Positions 44,043 to 53,649 are shown, counted from the stretch's first letter. The stretch: 64,000 nucleotides of DNA from M3007 sp040397785 (GCA_040397785.1 JBBAVI010000001.1:62001-126000), one strand, 5' to 3'. Translations and numbers: made by a program. Notes: generated by a model from the letters alone, not told the origin.

Positions 44043-45575
44043 TTAAGGCACTTTTGGTGGTGGGATATCCAAGTTTTTGATTTCCTGAAATGCGGGATCG
44101 AAATTTTTCAAAGTGACCAGCACGGCTAAGAAAATATTATAAATCACATTCATTGGCAACTGCAAAATAGCCTCCTGGGCATAACAAGCCACGGCGAGCA
44201 TAAAACACCAGGTGGTAATACCGGCATAAATCGCTTTGATGAGCGGATCGCGACAACGGATGAAGTAGTACAAACCCGTGCGCAATACAAAATAATGCAT
44301 TAAAGTGTATAAAATTAGCCCAATCCAGCCCAATTCCACGGCCATGCGTACAAAACTGGAGTCGTGGGGAAAATTAGACAATTCGCTGTTGGGGTTAAAG
44401 CGCTTGCCCCATACGCCACAACTGCCCAAACCGCCGCCGAAAGGATGCGTTTGGATGTAGGGCTGAATTTTTTTCTGGTTTTCGAGGCGCAGGTTCATCG
44501 AATCATCCTTACTGGGTCGAAATGCCGATTGAATCCGGTAAATCACCCCACTTGAGGAAGATTTCAGGATAAATGCCGTACCCAGGAGCGCAAATACAAA
44601 TCCGACCACCACCACGCGTTTGCTCAGGGTTAGTCCGCCGTAAAACACCGCTCCCGCCGGAATGAGCACATACGCCGTGCGTGTACCCGTGTAGGCCATG
44701 GCCCAAACCGAGCACAACAAGAGGAAACCTAACACGCCTTTTTGCCACATTTGGGTAGGTCCCGCAATCAGGGCCACACAAAACATCGCAAAACAAGCCA
44801 TTAAAATACCAAATGTGGTAGGGTCGTAACAAAAGGACGGAATGCGCATCATGCCCCACTGAAAATACAACTGGTAGCGCTCTTTATCGGCCATCATCCA
44901 GTTGGTTTCGGTAGATGAAAAGCCCAAAAACTGCTGTTTTAGCCCATATAATGCCCCAATTCCGCAAATCAGGATGACCAATTTGAGCAAACCCATGATC
45001 CCGGTGCGGTTGTTGCGCAAGGCGTAAGCCCCAATAAAAAACACCGCCTGCTGAATGGCCACACTGCGCACCGTAAACAACCAGGCCATGCGCGATTCGG
45101 CATACGGATTGAGCACCTGCAACACATTATAATAAAGCCACGCCAAAATCATAAAACTTAAAGGATAGCGGGCAAAACTCCAGTCGCGCTCCTTAATTTG
45201 TCGCAATAAAATACCCACAGCACTCACTAAAATGAGCAAATCCAGCAAGGTCCCGATGGGGGCACTGGTGTATTTGGCACCAAAAACCACCAAAACGGCC
45301 ACGAATAGCAGGGTTCCCAACGCAAACGTGAGGTTGAACAAACACACCACCACTACCGGAAAGCCAATGAGCACCAAAAAAAGCACAAAACTTACCTTGA
45401 ATTCGAGTACCGAAAGCAGGTAGGAAATGGGCAGCGTTGCCAGCAGCAACAGAAAAATCCCCATGGGCGTATTTACCCCTTCGGCCCAGGACTGTTGATC
45501 GAACCAGCTGCGCAAGCGTGCGCCAGGGGTGTTGCCCTTCGAAAAAAGATCGCCGTGGTTGGGTGTCGCTGCCAT
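44043..45575 (-). CDS. O-antigen polymerase/ligase family membrane protein
   Basis: 510 residues with ten or more hydrophobic segments. The periplasmic loop FNPNSELSNFPHDSSFVRMAVELGWIGL is the Wzy_C-type region, with HDSSF in the position of the RxHNxxLE motif. In an operon with a flippase and chain-length protein it is best read as the polysaccharide polymerase. A 37-residue membrane peptide is encoded 21 bases upstream. Confidence 0.85.
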   Translation of the reverse strand: MAATPNHGDLFSKGNTPGARLRSWFDQQSWAEGVNTPMGIFLLLLATLPISYLLSVLEFKVSFVLFLVLIGFPVVVVCLFNLTFALGTLLFVAVLVVFGAKYTSAPIGTLLDLLILVSAVGILLRQIKERDWSFARYPLSFMILAWLYYNVLQVLNPYAESRMAWLFTVRSVAIQQAVFFIGAYALRNNRTGIMGLLKLVILICGIGALYGLKQQFLGFSSTETNWMMADKERYQLYFQWGMMRIPSFCYDPTTFGILMACFAMFCVALIAGPTQMWQKGVLGFLLLCSVWAMAYTGTRTAYVLIPAGAVFYGGLTLSKRVVVVGFVFALLGTAFILKSSSSGVIYRIQSAFRPSKDDSMNLRLENQKKIQPYIQTHPFGGGLGSCGVWGKRFNPNSELSNFPHDSSFVRMAVELGWIGLILYTLMHYFVLRTGLYYFIRCRDPLIKAIYAGITTWCFMLAVACYAQEAILQLPMNVIYNIFLAVLVTLKNFDPAFQEIKNLDIPPPKVP

Positions 45576-45596
45576 AATACGTTGCTTGATGCGGGG

Positions 45597-45710
45597 TTAA
45601 AAAACGAGTATTTTTAAAAAAATAGCCGTCAATACCAGGATAATAAAGGCTTTCATGCCGCCTTCGATGAGGCGTTGGTAGCCGGTCAGTTCAATTTTTG
45701 GTTCTTTCAT
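45597..45710 (-). CDS. 37-residue single-pass membrane peptide in polysaccharide operon
   Basis: The frame starts ATG at 45710 and stops TAA at 45597-45599. The product begins MKEPKIELTGYQRLIEGG and continues with one hydrophobic helix (about 19-37, AFIILVLTAIFLKILVF). Its ATG overlaps the stop of the upstream glycosyltransferase by four bases (ATGA), a strong sign of translational coupling, and the polymerase gene starts 21 bases after it. It would be a cytosol-in anchor, perhaps a small subunit of the polymerase or glycosyltransferase complex. I know no family for it. Confidence 0.7.
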   Translation of the reverse strand: MKEPKIELTGYQRLIEGGMKAFIILVLTAIFLKILVF

Positions 45711-46930
45711 GCTGCTGCTTGTTTTGTGCGATTACCCCGTACACGGTCTATTTCCTGCCACAATTGTTGGATACGCGCTGCCCAGCTGTTGGTTTCGGCC
45801 AAGGCACTGCGGTTTTGCACCATGGTGGAATCGTTTTCTTGCAACGCCCGTTCAATTTGCCCGATAAACGCAGTATGGTCCTGCGCCAAATAAATATACT
45901 CGGCAAATCCCAGGATATCATCCGAAAAGGCCGTACTCACCACCGCTTTGCCTGCTGCAAGATACTCATTGATTTTGAGCGGATAAATACTGGCCGTAAG
46001 GGTATTGCACAAAAACGGAATCAGCACACAATCCATATATTGCAGGTAGGCGGGCAAACTTTCGAGCGGACGGCTACCGGCCCATACAACATTGGGCAAT
46101 TGGTCGAGTCCAATTTGGGCGGGTTCACGGCTGTTGATCGGACCAATTAGCAACAAGGTATGCTCCAGATATGCCAGGGCAATTTTTTTCAACAAGGGGT
46201 AATCAATTCGCAGGGAGTCTAAGTTCCCCACAAAACCGATCACTTTTCCGGTTTTACCTTCCAGTTCTTTCGGACGTCGGAAGCGTCCTTGAAGCACCGT
46301 TTTAAATAGATCAACCGCTGCGGCATTGAAATACAGCACAATACGATCGGAATAGGGCTGTTTTAGTTTTTTCAGGTTGCTGGAGGTCACAAACGTCAAA
46401 TCGGCCTGACGGATCGCCGCAATTTCCAGGTCGGTGCCGTGTTTGTCGGTATAAGGATCCTGGGTAATATCGTCGATGCAATGGTAAATTTGAAGGCTAG
46501 CGCCCGCGTTTTCGGGCAACATGCTGCCATAAAACGGATTGTAACAATTAATGTACACATACTCCTGCCAGCCATGATCGCGCAGGGCCTTGCGGATGGC
46601 GCGCAGCACAATGCGGTTGTTCCAGGCCTGAAAAAACTGGTACACCAAACCTGCAGGCAACCAGTTGATGGGCAAGGTGGGCGGGGGTGTAACGGCCACA
46701 AAATTGTTCGGTATTTGGGGCAAGGTTTCATATTGTACCCGGCCCAACAGCAATCCAGGCAGGCGTTTGCGCAACACCGGATCGCGTTTTAACAAGTCTT
46801 TCCAAGAATACGGATGATTTACGTACAACACCCGATTGGTCCGCGCAATTTCCTTAGCCATCGAAAGCGAGATCGATGAATAGGGGTTATCGGTACGAAA
46901 CAAAGAAAAAAACAAGGTATCGTAAGTCAT
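45707..46930 (-). CDS. Glycosyltransferase, GT-B fold
   Basis: 407 residues. The N-terminal half has FSLFRTDNPYSSISLSMAKEIA and the C-terminal half has IGFVGNLDSLRIDYPLL, LLIGPI, NVVWAGSRPLESLPAYLQYMDCVLIPF and YPLKINEYLAAGKAVVST, where KxxEYLAAG is the donor-site motif of GT1/GT4 enzymes. It resembles TuaH-like transferases of teichuronic-acid and exopolysaccharide clusters. It adds a sugar in the cytosol to a lipid-linked unit. The last codons overlap the 37-residue membrane peptide gene. Confidence 0.9.
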   Translation of the reverse strand: MTYDTLFFSLFRTDNPYSSISLSMAKEIARTNRVLYVNHPYSWKDLLKRDPVLRKRLPGLLLGRVQYETLPQIPNNFVAVTPPPTLPINWLPAGLVYQFFQAWNNRIVLRAIRKALRDHGWQEYVYINCYNPFYGSMLPENAGASLQIYHCIDDITQDPYTDKHGTDLEIAAIRQADLTFVTSSNLKKLKQPYSDRIVLYFNAAAVDLFKTVLQGRFRRPKELEGKTGKVIGFVGNLDSLRIDYPLLKKIALAYLEHTLLLIGPINSREPAQIGLDQLPNVVWAGSRPLESLPAYLQYMDCVLIPFLCNTLTASIYPLKINEYLAAGKAVVSTAFSDDILGFAEYIYLAQDHTAFIGQIERALQENDSTMVQNRSALAETNSWAARIQQLWQEIDRVRGNRTKQAAA

Positions 46931-46994
46931 GAATCAGCCCGGGCTTTGAATTTTATTTTTAAAAAATGGTGTTTAAAAACAGCAAAAGGGTAGG

Positions 46995-48356
46995 TCAAAT
47001 TTTTTCATTTTGAGGAACTGCGGCGGGCCGAAGTTTGTGCAACAACATTTCGTAGCCCGTTTTATACACCCAGGGCACCAGTCCGAATGCGCGCCACCAG
47101 CGAATGCCGTAATGCCGGTTTAAAAAAAACTGCATCCACACAAAACTGATGCTATAGCCCGTCAGGGTCGCATAAGCCGCCCCAAACAGACCAAAATTTC
47201 GAATCAATACATAACTCAGTCCCAGGTTGAGTATGGCCGTGGCCGCGGTAAAGGCAAAATTGGTCGCCGGTCGGCCGGTAGCATCCAAAATGGTTCCACA
47301 TTGCACCGCAAACGGCATAAACAACCCAAAAAAGGCGGTAAAACGCAAAATATTGGCACTTTCCAGGTATTTAGGCCCCGCAAACAACAACATAATAGGC
47401 TCTGCAAACAATAACACCGTGATCAAAAAAGGCAAAATAATGGCCAAAATTGCGCCCACGCTGCGTTCGTACAACACCTGAATGCCTGCTACGCCCTGTT
47501 CTTCCAGGTGGGCCGCACTTTGCGGAAACACCACCGAAGCGATGCTAAACGAAGGCGCCTCAATAAGCTGGGTGATTTTACCAGCAGCATCATACACAGC
47601 AAAAGCGGCGGGCCCAATGAGCTGGCCCAACGCAAGTTTATCGATACTTTTGTAAAACATGGCGCTCAAATTGGTCCCCAGCACATATTTGCCATACGCC
47701 AACATCACGCGTACCCAGGTCCAATTAAGCCGATTTGAAAATTGCAAAAAAGGCCGTGCATATAAAGCGGTGTAAAGCAGCCCCACCAGTGCCCCCACCA
47801 GCATGGCGATGGCAAGGTGTTGTAAAAGCATCGGGTAGCCCATCATTTTACAAAAAACAACCCAGGCAAACAAAAAACCGCGAAAGCAGATGGTGCTCCA
47901 AAAAATGCCCCGAAACTCAAAATTCGCCTGTTGCACAAAATTGCAATGGTAAAGCAAGGCCATCACAAAATTGGTCAAAAAATAAACCGGCAGCACATAC
48001 AAGACCTGGGGCGATTGAAAACTAGACGCAATCCAGGACATGCCACCCCACAATAAGACATTGGAAATCAAGGAAAAACAAATACTCAAGAACAACGCAG
48101 CAGTCGAAATAGCCGATTTAGCCGCCATATCCTGGCGGTGGGTATTTAAAAAACGGATAAAACCGTTCTGAATCAAGCCATTACGCCCCATTTCGAGGGT
48201 GTAGGTAATGATTAGAAACAGGCCCCAGGCGGCAAAGTCTTCTTTCGACAGACCGCGCAGCAACAGCACCGTTGTACCCAGCGAAAATACCAGTCCTGCG
48301 CCTTTTTCAAGCAAAGTCAGCAAGCCGGCGCGAAACCATTCCGTACGGCGCTCCAT
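46995..48356 (-). CDS. Oligosaccharide flippase (Wzx-like)
   Basis: 453 residues from the ATG at 48356, with twelve to fourteen hydrophobic segments. GLLTLLEKGAGLVFSLGTTVLLLRGLSKEDFAAWGL is the start of a polysaccharide biosynthesis/MATE-like flippase, and KLALGQLIGPAAFAVYDAAGKI is a typical internal repeat. It moves lipid-linked oligosaccharide across the inner membrane. The frame is open further upstream into the wzc-like gene, but the ATG ten bases after that gene's stop fits the operon. Confidence 0.9.
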   Translation of the reverse strand: MERRTEWFRAGLLTLLEKGAGLVFSLGTTVLLLRGLSKEDFAAWGLFLIITYTLEMGRNGLIQNGFIRFLNTHRQDMAAKSAISTAALFLSICFSLISNVLLWGGMSWIASSFQSPQVLYVLPVYFLTNFVMALLYHCNFVQQANFEFRGIFWSTICFRGFLFAWVVFCKMMGYPMLLQHLAIAMLVGALVGLLYTALYARPFLQFSNRLNWTWVRVMLAYGKYVLGTNLSAMFYKSIDKLALGQLIGPAAFAVYDAAGKITQLIEAPSFSIASVVFPQSAAHLEEQGVAGIQVLYERSVGAILAIILPFLITVLLFAEPIMLLFAGPKYLESANILRFTAFFGLFMPFAVQCGTILDATGRPATNFAFTAATAILNLGLSYVLIRNFGLFGAAYATLTGYSISFVWMQFFLNRHYGIRWWRAFGLVPWVYKTGYEMLLHKLRPAAVPQNEKI

Positions 48357-48366
48357 GCGTGTTTGT

Positions 48367-50613
48367 TTATGCGATGTTTTGTGCGTCCATTTGTGTGAGG
48401 ACCGAACCGCCATAGCGTTCGCCGAGTCCACGCAAAAACGCAATCGTTGCGGCATCCTGTTGTTTAATGGCCATGCGCGCATTGAATACGCCGATTACCC
48501 GATCCACGTAAGGCAATAATTCCTGGGCGTCCGAATTTTGATTGAGCGCCGCAGCTTCCAACAGAATAAAATCGTAATGTCCTTTTAAGGCGGTTAAAAA
48601 CTGTACAAACGGTTCATGCTCCAGCAATTCGGAAGGCGAACTGTGCATGCCGGTATTGCCAATCACATCCACAAAATGATCTTCCGGATCCATGTGCCCT
48701 TTTTCCTTTTGTTGAAACACTTCTGCCAACCCATATTCCCGGATCAACTGGTTGAGCAGGGCGCTATTGGGGCTGGCCTGTACAGAATAGGCTTCCGGCA
48801 ACGGCATTTTAAAATTCGTGTCGAGCATCAACACTTTTTTATTGTTGGCAGCCAAGCTGTAAGCCAACGCATGCATGATAAACGTTTTGCCTTCTTTATT
48901 TTTAGGGCTGGTAATCAGGAACACCCGCTGGTTCGATTGCAACACCTGGGTTCTGATTTTGCGCACATTATCCCGGAAACTACTGAAAGCGGGCGCGGTA
49001 ATTTTTCCGGCAAAAACCTGGTTAAAATCGAGGCCCTTTACCGGAATGGTGCAAACTGTACCCAAAAAAGCCAAATCCGTGGTATGTTTTTTAAAAGAAT
49101 CGATGGATTGGATGGTATTGTCTAAATAGGCCAACAAAAACAACAGAATGCAGGTAAGCGAACCCGAAACAATGGCGGCAAAAGCACTGATCATGATTTG
49201 GCGCGTGGGTTCGGGATGCTCGGGCAATTGCGCATTTTCTACAATAGACAACGGATTGACGGCATTTTCGAGGTTCATTTTTGCCTTGATAAACTCGGCG
49301 TCGGCTTCTTCAAATTCTTTCCGCGCCCGTTCTTCATCCGATTCTAATTTGGAGGAAATTTCATCGCTGGCGGCCATCGAACTCAGTTTGTTTTTGAGCG
49401 ACCAGATTTCCTGGCTCAGTCGGCTCGAACTTTCGGAGGCTTCGATACGATCCATATCAATCGACACCTTTTCTTTATACAGGTCCTCCCTGGTTCTTTT
49501 CGAATCTTCCGGGCGTTGTTTTCCAAGCACTTTTGCTGAGCTTTGAACAGTCTTTTCCAGTTCTGATTTTGCTTCGGCCAGTTCGGTTTCTACATCTTCA
49601 TCTTTGCCGCTCGTTTCGATGCTGCGTTTGGTGAGTTCGCGCACCCGTTGAAACTGTTCGTCGGTGCTGTTTTTTTCCAAAACCCGGCCCTGGGTGACGT
49701 CGACATCGCGTTTTTTGCCGTCATTCATGTATTTATCTAATTTTTCTACCGATTCGGCCGCCGAACGTTTGCGGGCTGATGCGCGTTGCTGGTCAATTTC
49801 CAATTTGGCAATTTGAGTGATCAACTCCTCACTTTGTTTGCCCAACGCAGGCAGTCCTTTTTGTTTCAGGTACATAAACCGGAGGTCGGTAATAGAATCC
49901 ACCAACTGTTTTTTATCTTCCGACAAGCGCGAAAACGCCTCCACCGATTTGCGTTTTTCCCGCACCGAAAGGTTGTGGTAATAGCACATAAAGCGGGTGG
50001 AGTAGGTATTGGCCATAAACCGCGACAAGGCCGGGTTTTCGGTGGTCAATTCGATGGATAAATAATCGGTGGTGCCTTTGCGTTTGATGGAAAGGCAGGC
50101 GCTCAAGGCATCGTGGTCATACCCATATGCGCGCGATACGCGGTCGAGTAAAAAATCAAGATCCGGGCTAAAAGAAGGGTCCGTAAGGCTGTCGAGGTTG
50201 ATTTTGCTAATTTCTTTGCGCAGCGCATCCGATTTTGTGGTAAAATCGTCTGGTGTAAGTCCAACCAATGCCGGATTGCCTTGCCGAAAAGCCTTTTCTG
50301 GCCCGCTTGGACTGGCCGAAAGATCGTGTTTCAGCATTTCTAACCCCAAAATTTTGAGGGTAGAGCGCGACTGGGTAAATTCAATCAGGTTAGAGAAAGC
50401 GTTATCTACCTGATACTGTTGCACAAACGCATCGGAGTTATCGGAATTGATCCCTTTATAGTTCACAATACCGGTTGCCATGATGACGGTCGCCTTGTAT
50501 TGTTTCGGTTTTCGGCCAATAAACAGGTAAGTAGCGGCTGCAGTTGCCAGCATTACGGAAAGAATCAGCCATTTACGGCGCGCAAGAATGCGTATCAGGT
50601 AAGCAATATCCAT
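48367..50613 (-). CDS. Wzc-like chain-length protein with degenerate ATPase domain
   Basis: 748 residues from the ATG at 50613. A Wzz-type chain-length domain has flanking membrane helices (about 20-40 and 480-505) around a long coiled coil. The C-terminal BY-kinase-like domain is degenerate: the P-loop reads TSPKNKEGKT, without the usual PGxGK; Walker A' LMLDTNF is kept; Walker B is FILLEAA with Glu for Asp. No tyrosine-rich tail exists. It probably controls chain length and export as a structural partner rather than as an active tyrosine kinase. Confidence 0.9.
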   Translation of the reverse strand: MDIAYLIRILARRKWLILSVMLATAAATYLFIGRKPKQYKATVIMATGIVNYKGINSDNSDAFVQQYQVDNAFSNLIEFTQSRSTLKILGLEMLKHDLSASPSGPEKAFRQGNPALVGLTPDDFTTKSDALRKEISKINLDSLTDPSFSPDLDFLLDRVSRAYGYDHDALSACLSIKRKGTTDYLSIELTTENPALSRFMANTYSTRFMCYYHNLSVREKRKSVEAFSRLSEDKKQLVDSITDLRFMYLKQKGLPALGKQSEELITQIAKLEIDQQRASARKRSAAESVEKLDKYMNDGKKRDVDVTQGRVLEKNSTDEQFQRVRELTKRSIETSGKDEDVETELAEAKSELEKTVQSSAKVLGKQRPEDSKRTREDLYKEKVSIDMDRIEASESSSRLSQEIWSLKNKLSSMAASDEISSKLESDEERARKEFEEADAEFIKAKMNLENAVNPLSIVENAQLPEHPEPTRQIMISAFAAIVSGSLTCILLFLLAYLDNTIQSIDSFKKHTTDLAFLGTVCTIPVKGLDFNQVFAGKITAPAFSSFRDNVRKIRTQVLQSNQRVFLITSPKNKEGKTFIMHALAYSLAANNKKVLMLDTNFKMPLPEAYSVQASPNSALLNQLIREYGLAEVFQQKEKGHMDPEDHFVDVIGNTGMHSSPSELLEHEPFVQFLTALKGHYDFILLEAAALNQNSDAQELLPYVDRVIGVFNARMAIKQQDAATIAFLRGLGERYGGSVLTQMDAQNIA

Positions 50614-51114
50614 AACAGAATCGTCGTATTCAGTGAGGGGTGTAGGATTAAACAAAGCAATTGCGTCCGGTTGAACAACAACCGACGCGTAAATCGTTAA
50701 GAAAGTGTGGAAGTATTGCTTCCGGTTGCCCGGAGTCGTGCAGACGGTTTTTGGAAACAGCCTGGAAAAGCAATAGATGGATTAAAAGTATAAAAAACAG
50801 GCACACACTAAGTAAAAATCTAAGACAAAGATAATACCAATCTGCGAGTTGACTTGGTTTGGGTGGGGATTTTTACAAAACAAACCCAGCATAAAAAACC
50901 GCAGCACCGTAACAGAACCTCCAATGGAGCCTATTTTAGGGCGATTTGTAGAAAAATGCTTTCCCACATGCACAAAGGCCCCGAACTTTCGTTTTCTTTA
51001 TTCTTTGCGCTCAACTGAAATCCACTTATATTTGTTCATTAAAATTCATACCCTGTGATGTTGAATTTGAAGCGCGTGCTGCGCACATTTGACTTTGAAA
51101 AATTTATAACGGAC
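50614..51114. other. Intergenic region with long wzc leader and prc promoter
   Basis: About 500 bases between divergent genes. TATCTTTG on the minus strand (50833-50826) would give the wzc-like operon a leader of more than 200 nt, which contains a hairpin at 50663-50688 (CGGTTG-AACAA-CAACCG plus flanking GCGT/ACGC). TATATTTG at 51027-51034 serves the protease gene. Confidence 0.5.
51027..51034 (+). promoter_or_regulatory. -7 box of the tail-specific protease gene
   Basis: TATATTTG, upstream of candidate starts at 51058 and 51115. Confidence 0.6.
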
Positions 51115-53247
51115 ATGAAATTGAAATCGTCCCTCGTGCTGTTCTCATTTATTGGAATAGCGGGCATCGCTTTTTTAGTAAACCGTACACAACCGGTCAA
51201 TACCGACCCCAATCCGCAAAAAGAAGCAGCCCTGATGCAGGCGTTGCTCCAGGGATTGGCCAACCTGCATTTTCAACCCAAGGCCATCGATGATCAGTTT
51301 TCGAAAGAGGTGTACAACCTTTATTTGAAAGACATCGACAATGGCAAACGTTTTTATAATAAAGCAGACATTGATCAGCTCAAAGGCTTTGAAACCAAGC
51401 TCGACGATCAGGCCAATGCTGGCACATTCGAGTTTTTCAACCGCTCAGTGGAGTTGATGGACAAATCCTTAGTTAAAACACAGGGCTGGTACCGTGAACT
51501 GCTCACCGCGCCTATGGATTACAGCAAAAATGAAATGCTGGAATCGGATACTAAAAAATTAGAGTGGGCCAAAGACGATGCGGAATTGCGCAGCCGTTGG
51601 GAAAAATGGATGAAATACGAGGTTTTGAGCCGGGTAACCGACGAACAAACCAAGCAAGACAAAGCGGATTTTACCGGCGAAAAGAAAACCTTTGAGCAAT
51701 TAGAAACCGAACAGCGCGCGAAAGTGCTTGATACCTATGATAAATGGTACAAGCGCATGCAAAAGGCTACCCGTGCCGACCGAATGGAATTGTACCTCAA
51801 TTCGATCACCAATGTATTTGACCCGCATACCGGTTATTTTTCGCCAAAAGACAAGGAAAATTTTGATATTCAAATGTCGGGCAAACTCGAAGGCATCGGT
51901 GCGCGCCTGCAAAGCGATGGTGAAAAAACCAGTGTAACTGAAATTGTTACGGGCGGACCAGCGTGGAAACAAGGTGCTTTAGAAGTAAAAGACGTGATTG
52001 TAAAAGTTGCACAGGGCGAAGGCGAGGCGATTGATGTAATGGGCTGGGAAATAGACGATGTGGTATCCAAAATTCGTGGCCCGAAAGGCACCGTGGTAAC
52101 CCTAACCGTTCAGAGAACAGATGGCACCGAAAAAACCATCAAAATCACCCGCGATGTGGTGCTGATGGAAGAAGGTTTTGCCAAATCACTCCTGCTGAAA
52201 GGCAGTGAAACCGAGCAGGATAAAATCGGGTATATTTATTTGCCGAAGTTTTATGCTGATTTCACACCGCAGGGCGCTACCTCTTGCGCTGCGGATGTAG
52301 CAAAAGAAATTGAAAAACTGAAAAGCGAAAAAGTAAAAGGCATCATCCTCGATTTGCGTGGCAACGGGGGTGGTTCTTTGCGCGATGTGGTGCAAATGTC
52401 GGGTTTATTTATCGAAGAAGGCCCGATCGTACAAGTGAAAAACCGCTCTAAAACGCCCGATATTATGCGCGACAACGACAGCCGTGTGCAATGGGGCGGT
52501 CCTTTGGTGGTGATGGTCAATGGTTTTAGCGCTTCGGCTTCTGAAATTTTGGCTGCTGCCATGCAGGATTACCACCGCGCTGTGATTGTGGGCTCTACCA
52601 GCACCTATGGCAAAGGCACGGTGCAACGCTTTTTGGATTTAGACAATGCGACCCGCGACGAATCGGTGAAACCGCTGGGCGATATGAAACTGACCATCCA
52701 GAAATTTTACCGTATTACGGGCAAAACCACCCAATTGGATGGCGTTACCCCGGATATTGTGTTGCCTGATTTTTACAATTTTGTAGAGCTGGGTGAAAAA
52801 GAAAACGATTATCCGCTTGAGTCAACGACCATTCCTGCGGTTCCTTACAACCAAAATGCGTATCAGATTGCCGATTTGGGCAAATTGAAATCGGCCAGTG
52901 CAACACGGGTAGAGGCCAACGAAACCTTTAAAAAGGTAAATGAAAACGCCATGCGGTTGCGCAAGCAAAAGGACCAGACGGTTTATCCGTTAGAGGGCAA
53001 CAAATACCGCATGTGGAACAAAAAACAGGATGAGGAAGCCGATCGCTATGACAACCTGTTCAAGCCGATTGATGGTTTTGTGCTGGAAAACTTGAGCGCC
53101 GATTTGCCTCAAATTCAGGCCGATACATCCCGCGCTGCTCGCAATGAAGGCTGGATGAAAGATAAAAAGAAAGACATTCAACTGCACGAAACGTTTAAGA
53201 TCATGCAGGATATGATTCGGATGGATGCCGTGGCTGGAAAGCAGTAG
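51115..53247 (+). CDS. prc: Tail-specific (C-terminal processing) protease, S41
   Basis: 710 residues from the ATG at 51115, which opens a signal or anchor sequence (MKLKSSLVLFSFIGIAGIAF); an ATG at 51058 is also in frame after the promoter. The order is an N-terminal helical domain, a PDZ domain (KLEGIGARLQSDGEKTSVTEIVTGGPA), and the S41 peptidase core with IGYIYLPKFYADF, ILDLRGNGGGSL, catalytic Ser in NGFSASASEI and Lys in STYGKGTVQ. A C-terminal Prc-type helical extension (DUF3340-like) follows. It degrades or trims periplasmic proteins from their C-termini. Confidence 0.94.
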   Translation: MKLKSSLVLFSFIGIAGIAFLVNRTQPVNTDPNPQKEAALMQALLQGLANLHFQPKAIDDQFSKEVYNLYLKDIDNGKRFYNKADIDQLKGFETKLDDQANAGTFEFFNRSVELMDKSLVKTQGWYRELLTAPMDYSKNEMLESDTKKLEWAKDDAELRSRWEKWMKYEVLSRVTDEQTKQDKADFTGEKKTFEQLETEQRAKVLDTYDKWYKRMQKATRADRMELYLNSITNVFDPHTGYFSPKDKENFDIQMSGKLEGIGARLQSDGEKTSVTEIVTGGPAWKQGALEVKDVIVKVAQGEGEAIDVMGWEIDDVVSKIRGPKGTVVTLTVQRTDGTEKTIKITRDVVLMEEGFAKSLLLKGSETEQDKIGYIYLPKFYADFTPQGATSCAADVAKEIEKLKSEKVKGIILDLRGNGGGSLRDVVQMSGLFIEEGPIVQVKNRSKTPDIMRDNDSRVQWGGPLVVMVNGFSASASEILAAAMQDYHRAVIVGSTSTYGKGTVQRFLDLDNATRDESVKPLGDMKLTIQKFYRITGKTTQLDGVTPDIVLPDFYNFVELGEKENDYPLESTTIPAVPYNQNAYQIADLGKLKSASATRVEANETFKKVNENAMRLRKQKDQTVYPLEGNKYRMWNKKQDEEADRYDNLFKPIDGFVLENLSADLPQIQADTSRAARNEGWMKDKKKDIQLHETFKIMQDMIRMDAVAGKQ

Positions 53248-53270
53248 AAATTAAGATTTTTAATTTTAAA

Positions 53271-53320
53271 AAGAGGCTGTCTCAAAAGGGAAACTTTTGA
53301 GGCGGCCTCTTTTCATTTTT
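53271..53320 (+). terminator. Rho-independent terminator after prc
   Basis: Arms 53271-53288 and 53294-53312 form an 18-pair stem with two mismatches around the loop GGAAA, followed by TTCATTTTT. It marks the left limit of the A+T-rich restriction-modification island. Confidence 0.88.
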
Positions 53321-53352
53321 ATATTGAAGCGCCTAAAAAAACCTATTTTGAT

Positions 53353-53380
53353 ACTTATAGTCCGTAGACTTATTTACATC
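53353..53380 (+). promoter_or_regulatory. C-box operator of the restriction-modification controller gene
   Basis: ACTTATAGTCCGT at 53353-53365 continues into GTAGACTTATTTAC. Around the centre, TATAGTC-CGTA-GACTTAT is a near-perfect inverted repeat. The first 13 bases agree with the known C.Esp1396I operator as I remember it, and the layout (tandem weak half-sites ahead of a C gene) is that of C-boxes. It covers the -33 region of a candidate promoter whose -7 box is CAATTTTG at 53388-53395. Confidence 0.72.
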
Positions 53381-53412
53381 TATACTTCAATTTTGCACCA
53401 AAATTAAATTTG

Positions 53413-53649
53413 ATGCGCGTAATTTATACAGTTGAGGAACAAAATACTCTTAAGCAATTAGGAAATAGGATTCGTGATCTTCGAATAGAAATTGATTTAT
53501 CTCAAGAAAAACTGGCTTTTGCTTGCGACTTGGACAGAACATATATTGGGTCTGTCGAAAGAGGCGAACGAAATATATCCATTCTAAATATTGTAAAAAT
53601 ATCAAACGCCTTAGGCGTTAACCCTCAAGAATTATTATCAGGACTATAA
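53413..53649 (+). CDS. Restriction-modification controller (C) protein, HTH_XRE
   Basis: 78 residues, the length of known C proteins. A single Xre-type domain: LGNRIRDLRIEIDLSQEKLAFACDLDRTYIGSVERGERNISILNIVKISNALGV, with helix 2-helix 3 QEKLAFACDLDRTYIGSVE. C proteins bind C-boxes, first activating and then repressing their own gene, to delay endonuclease synthesis after entry into a new host. The start is the ATG at 53413; a TTG precedes it. Its stop shares a base with the endonuclease start (TAATG). Confidence 0.88.
   Translation: MRVIYTVEEQNTLKQLGNRIRDLRIEIDLSQEKLAFACDLDRTYIGSVERGERNISILNIVKISNALGVNPQELLSGL

Noticed and set aside
53405..53412. TAAATTTG directly before the C gene ATG as its promoter
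   Set aside because: Transcription would begin inside the coding region; CAATTTTG at 53388-53395, just after the C-box, fits better.
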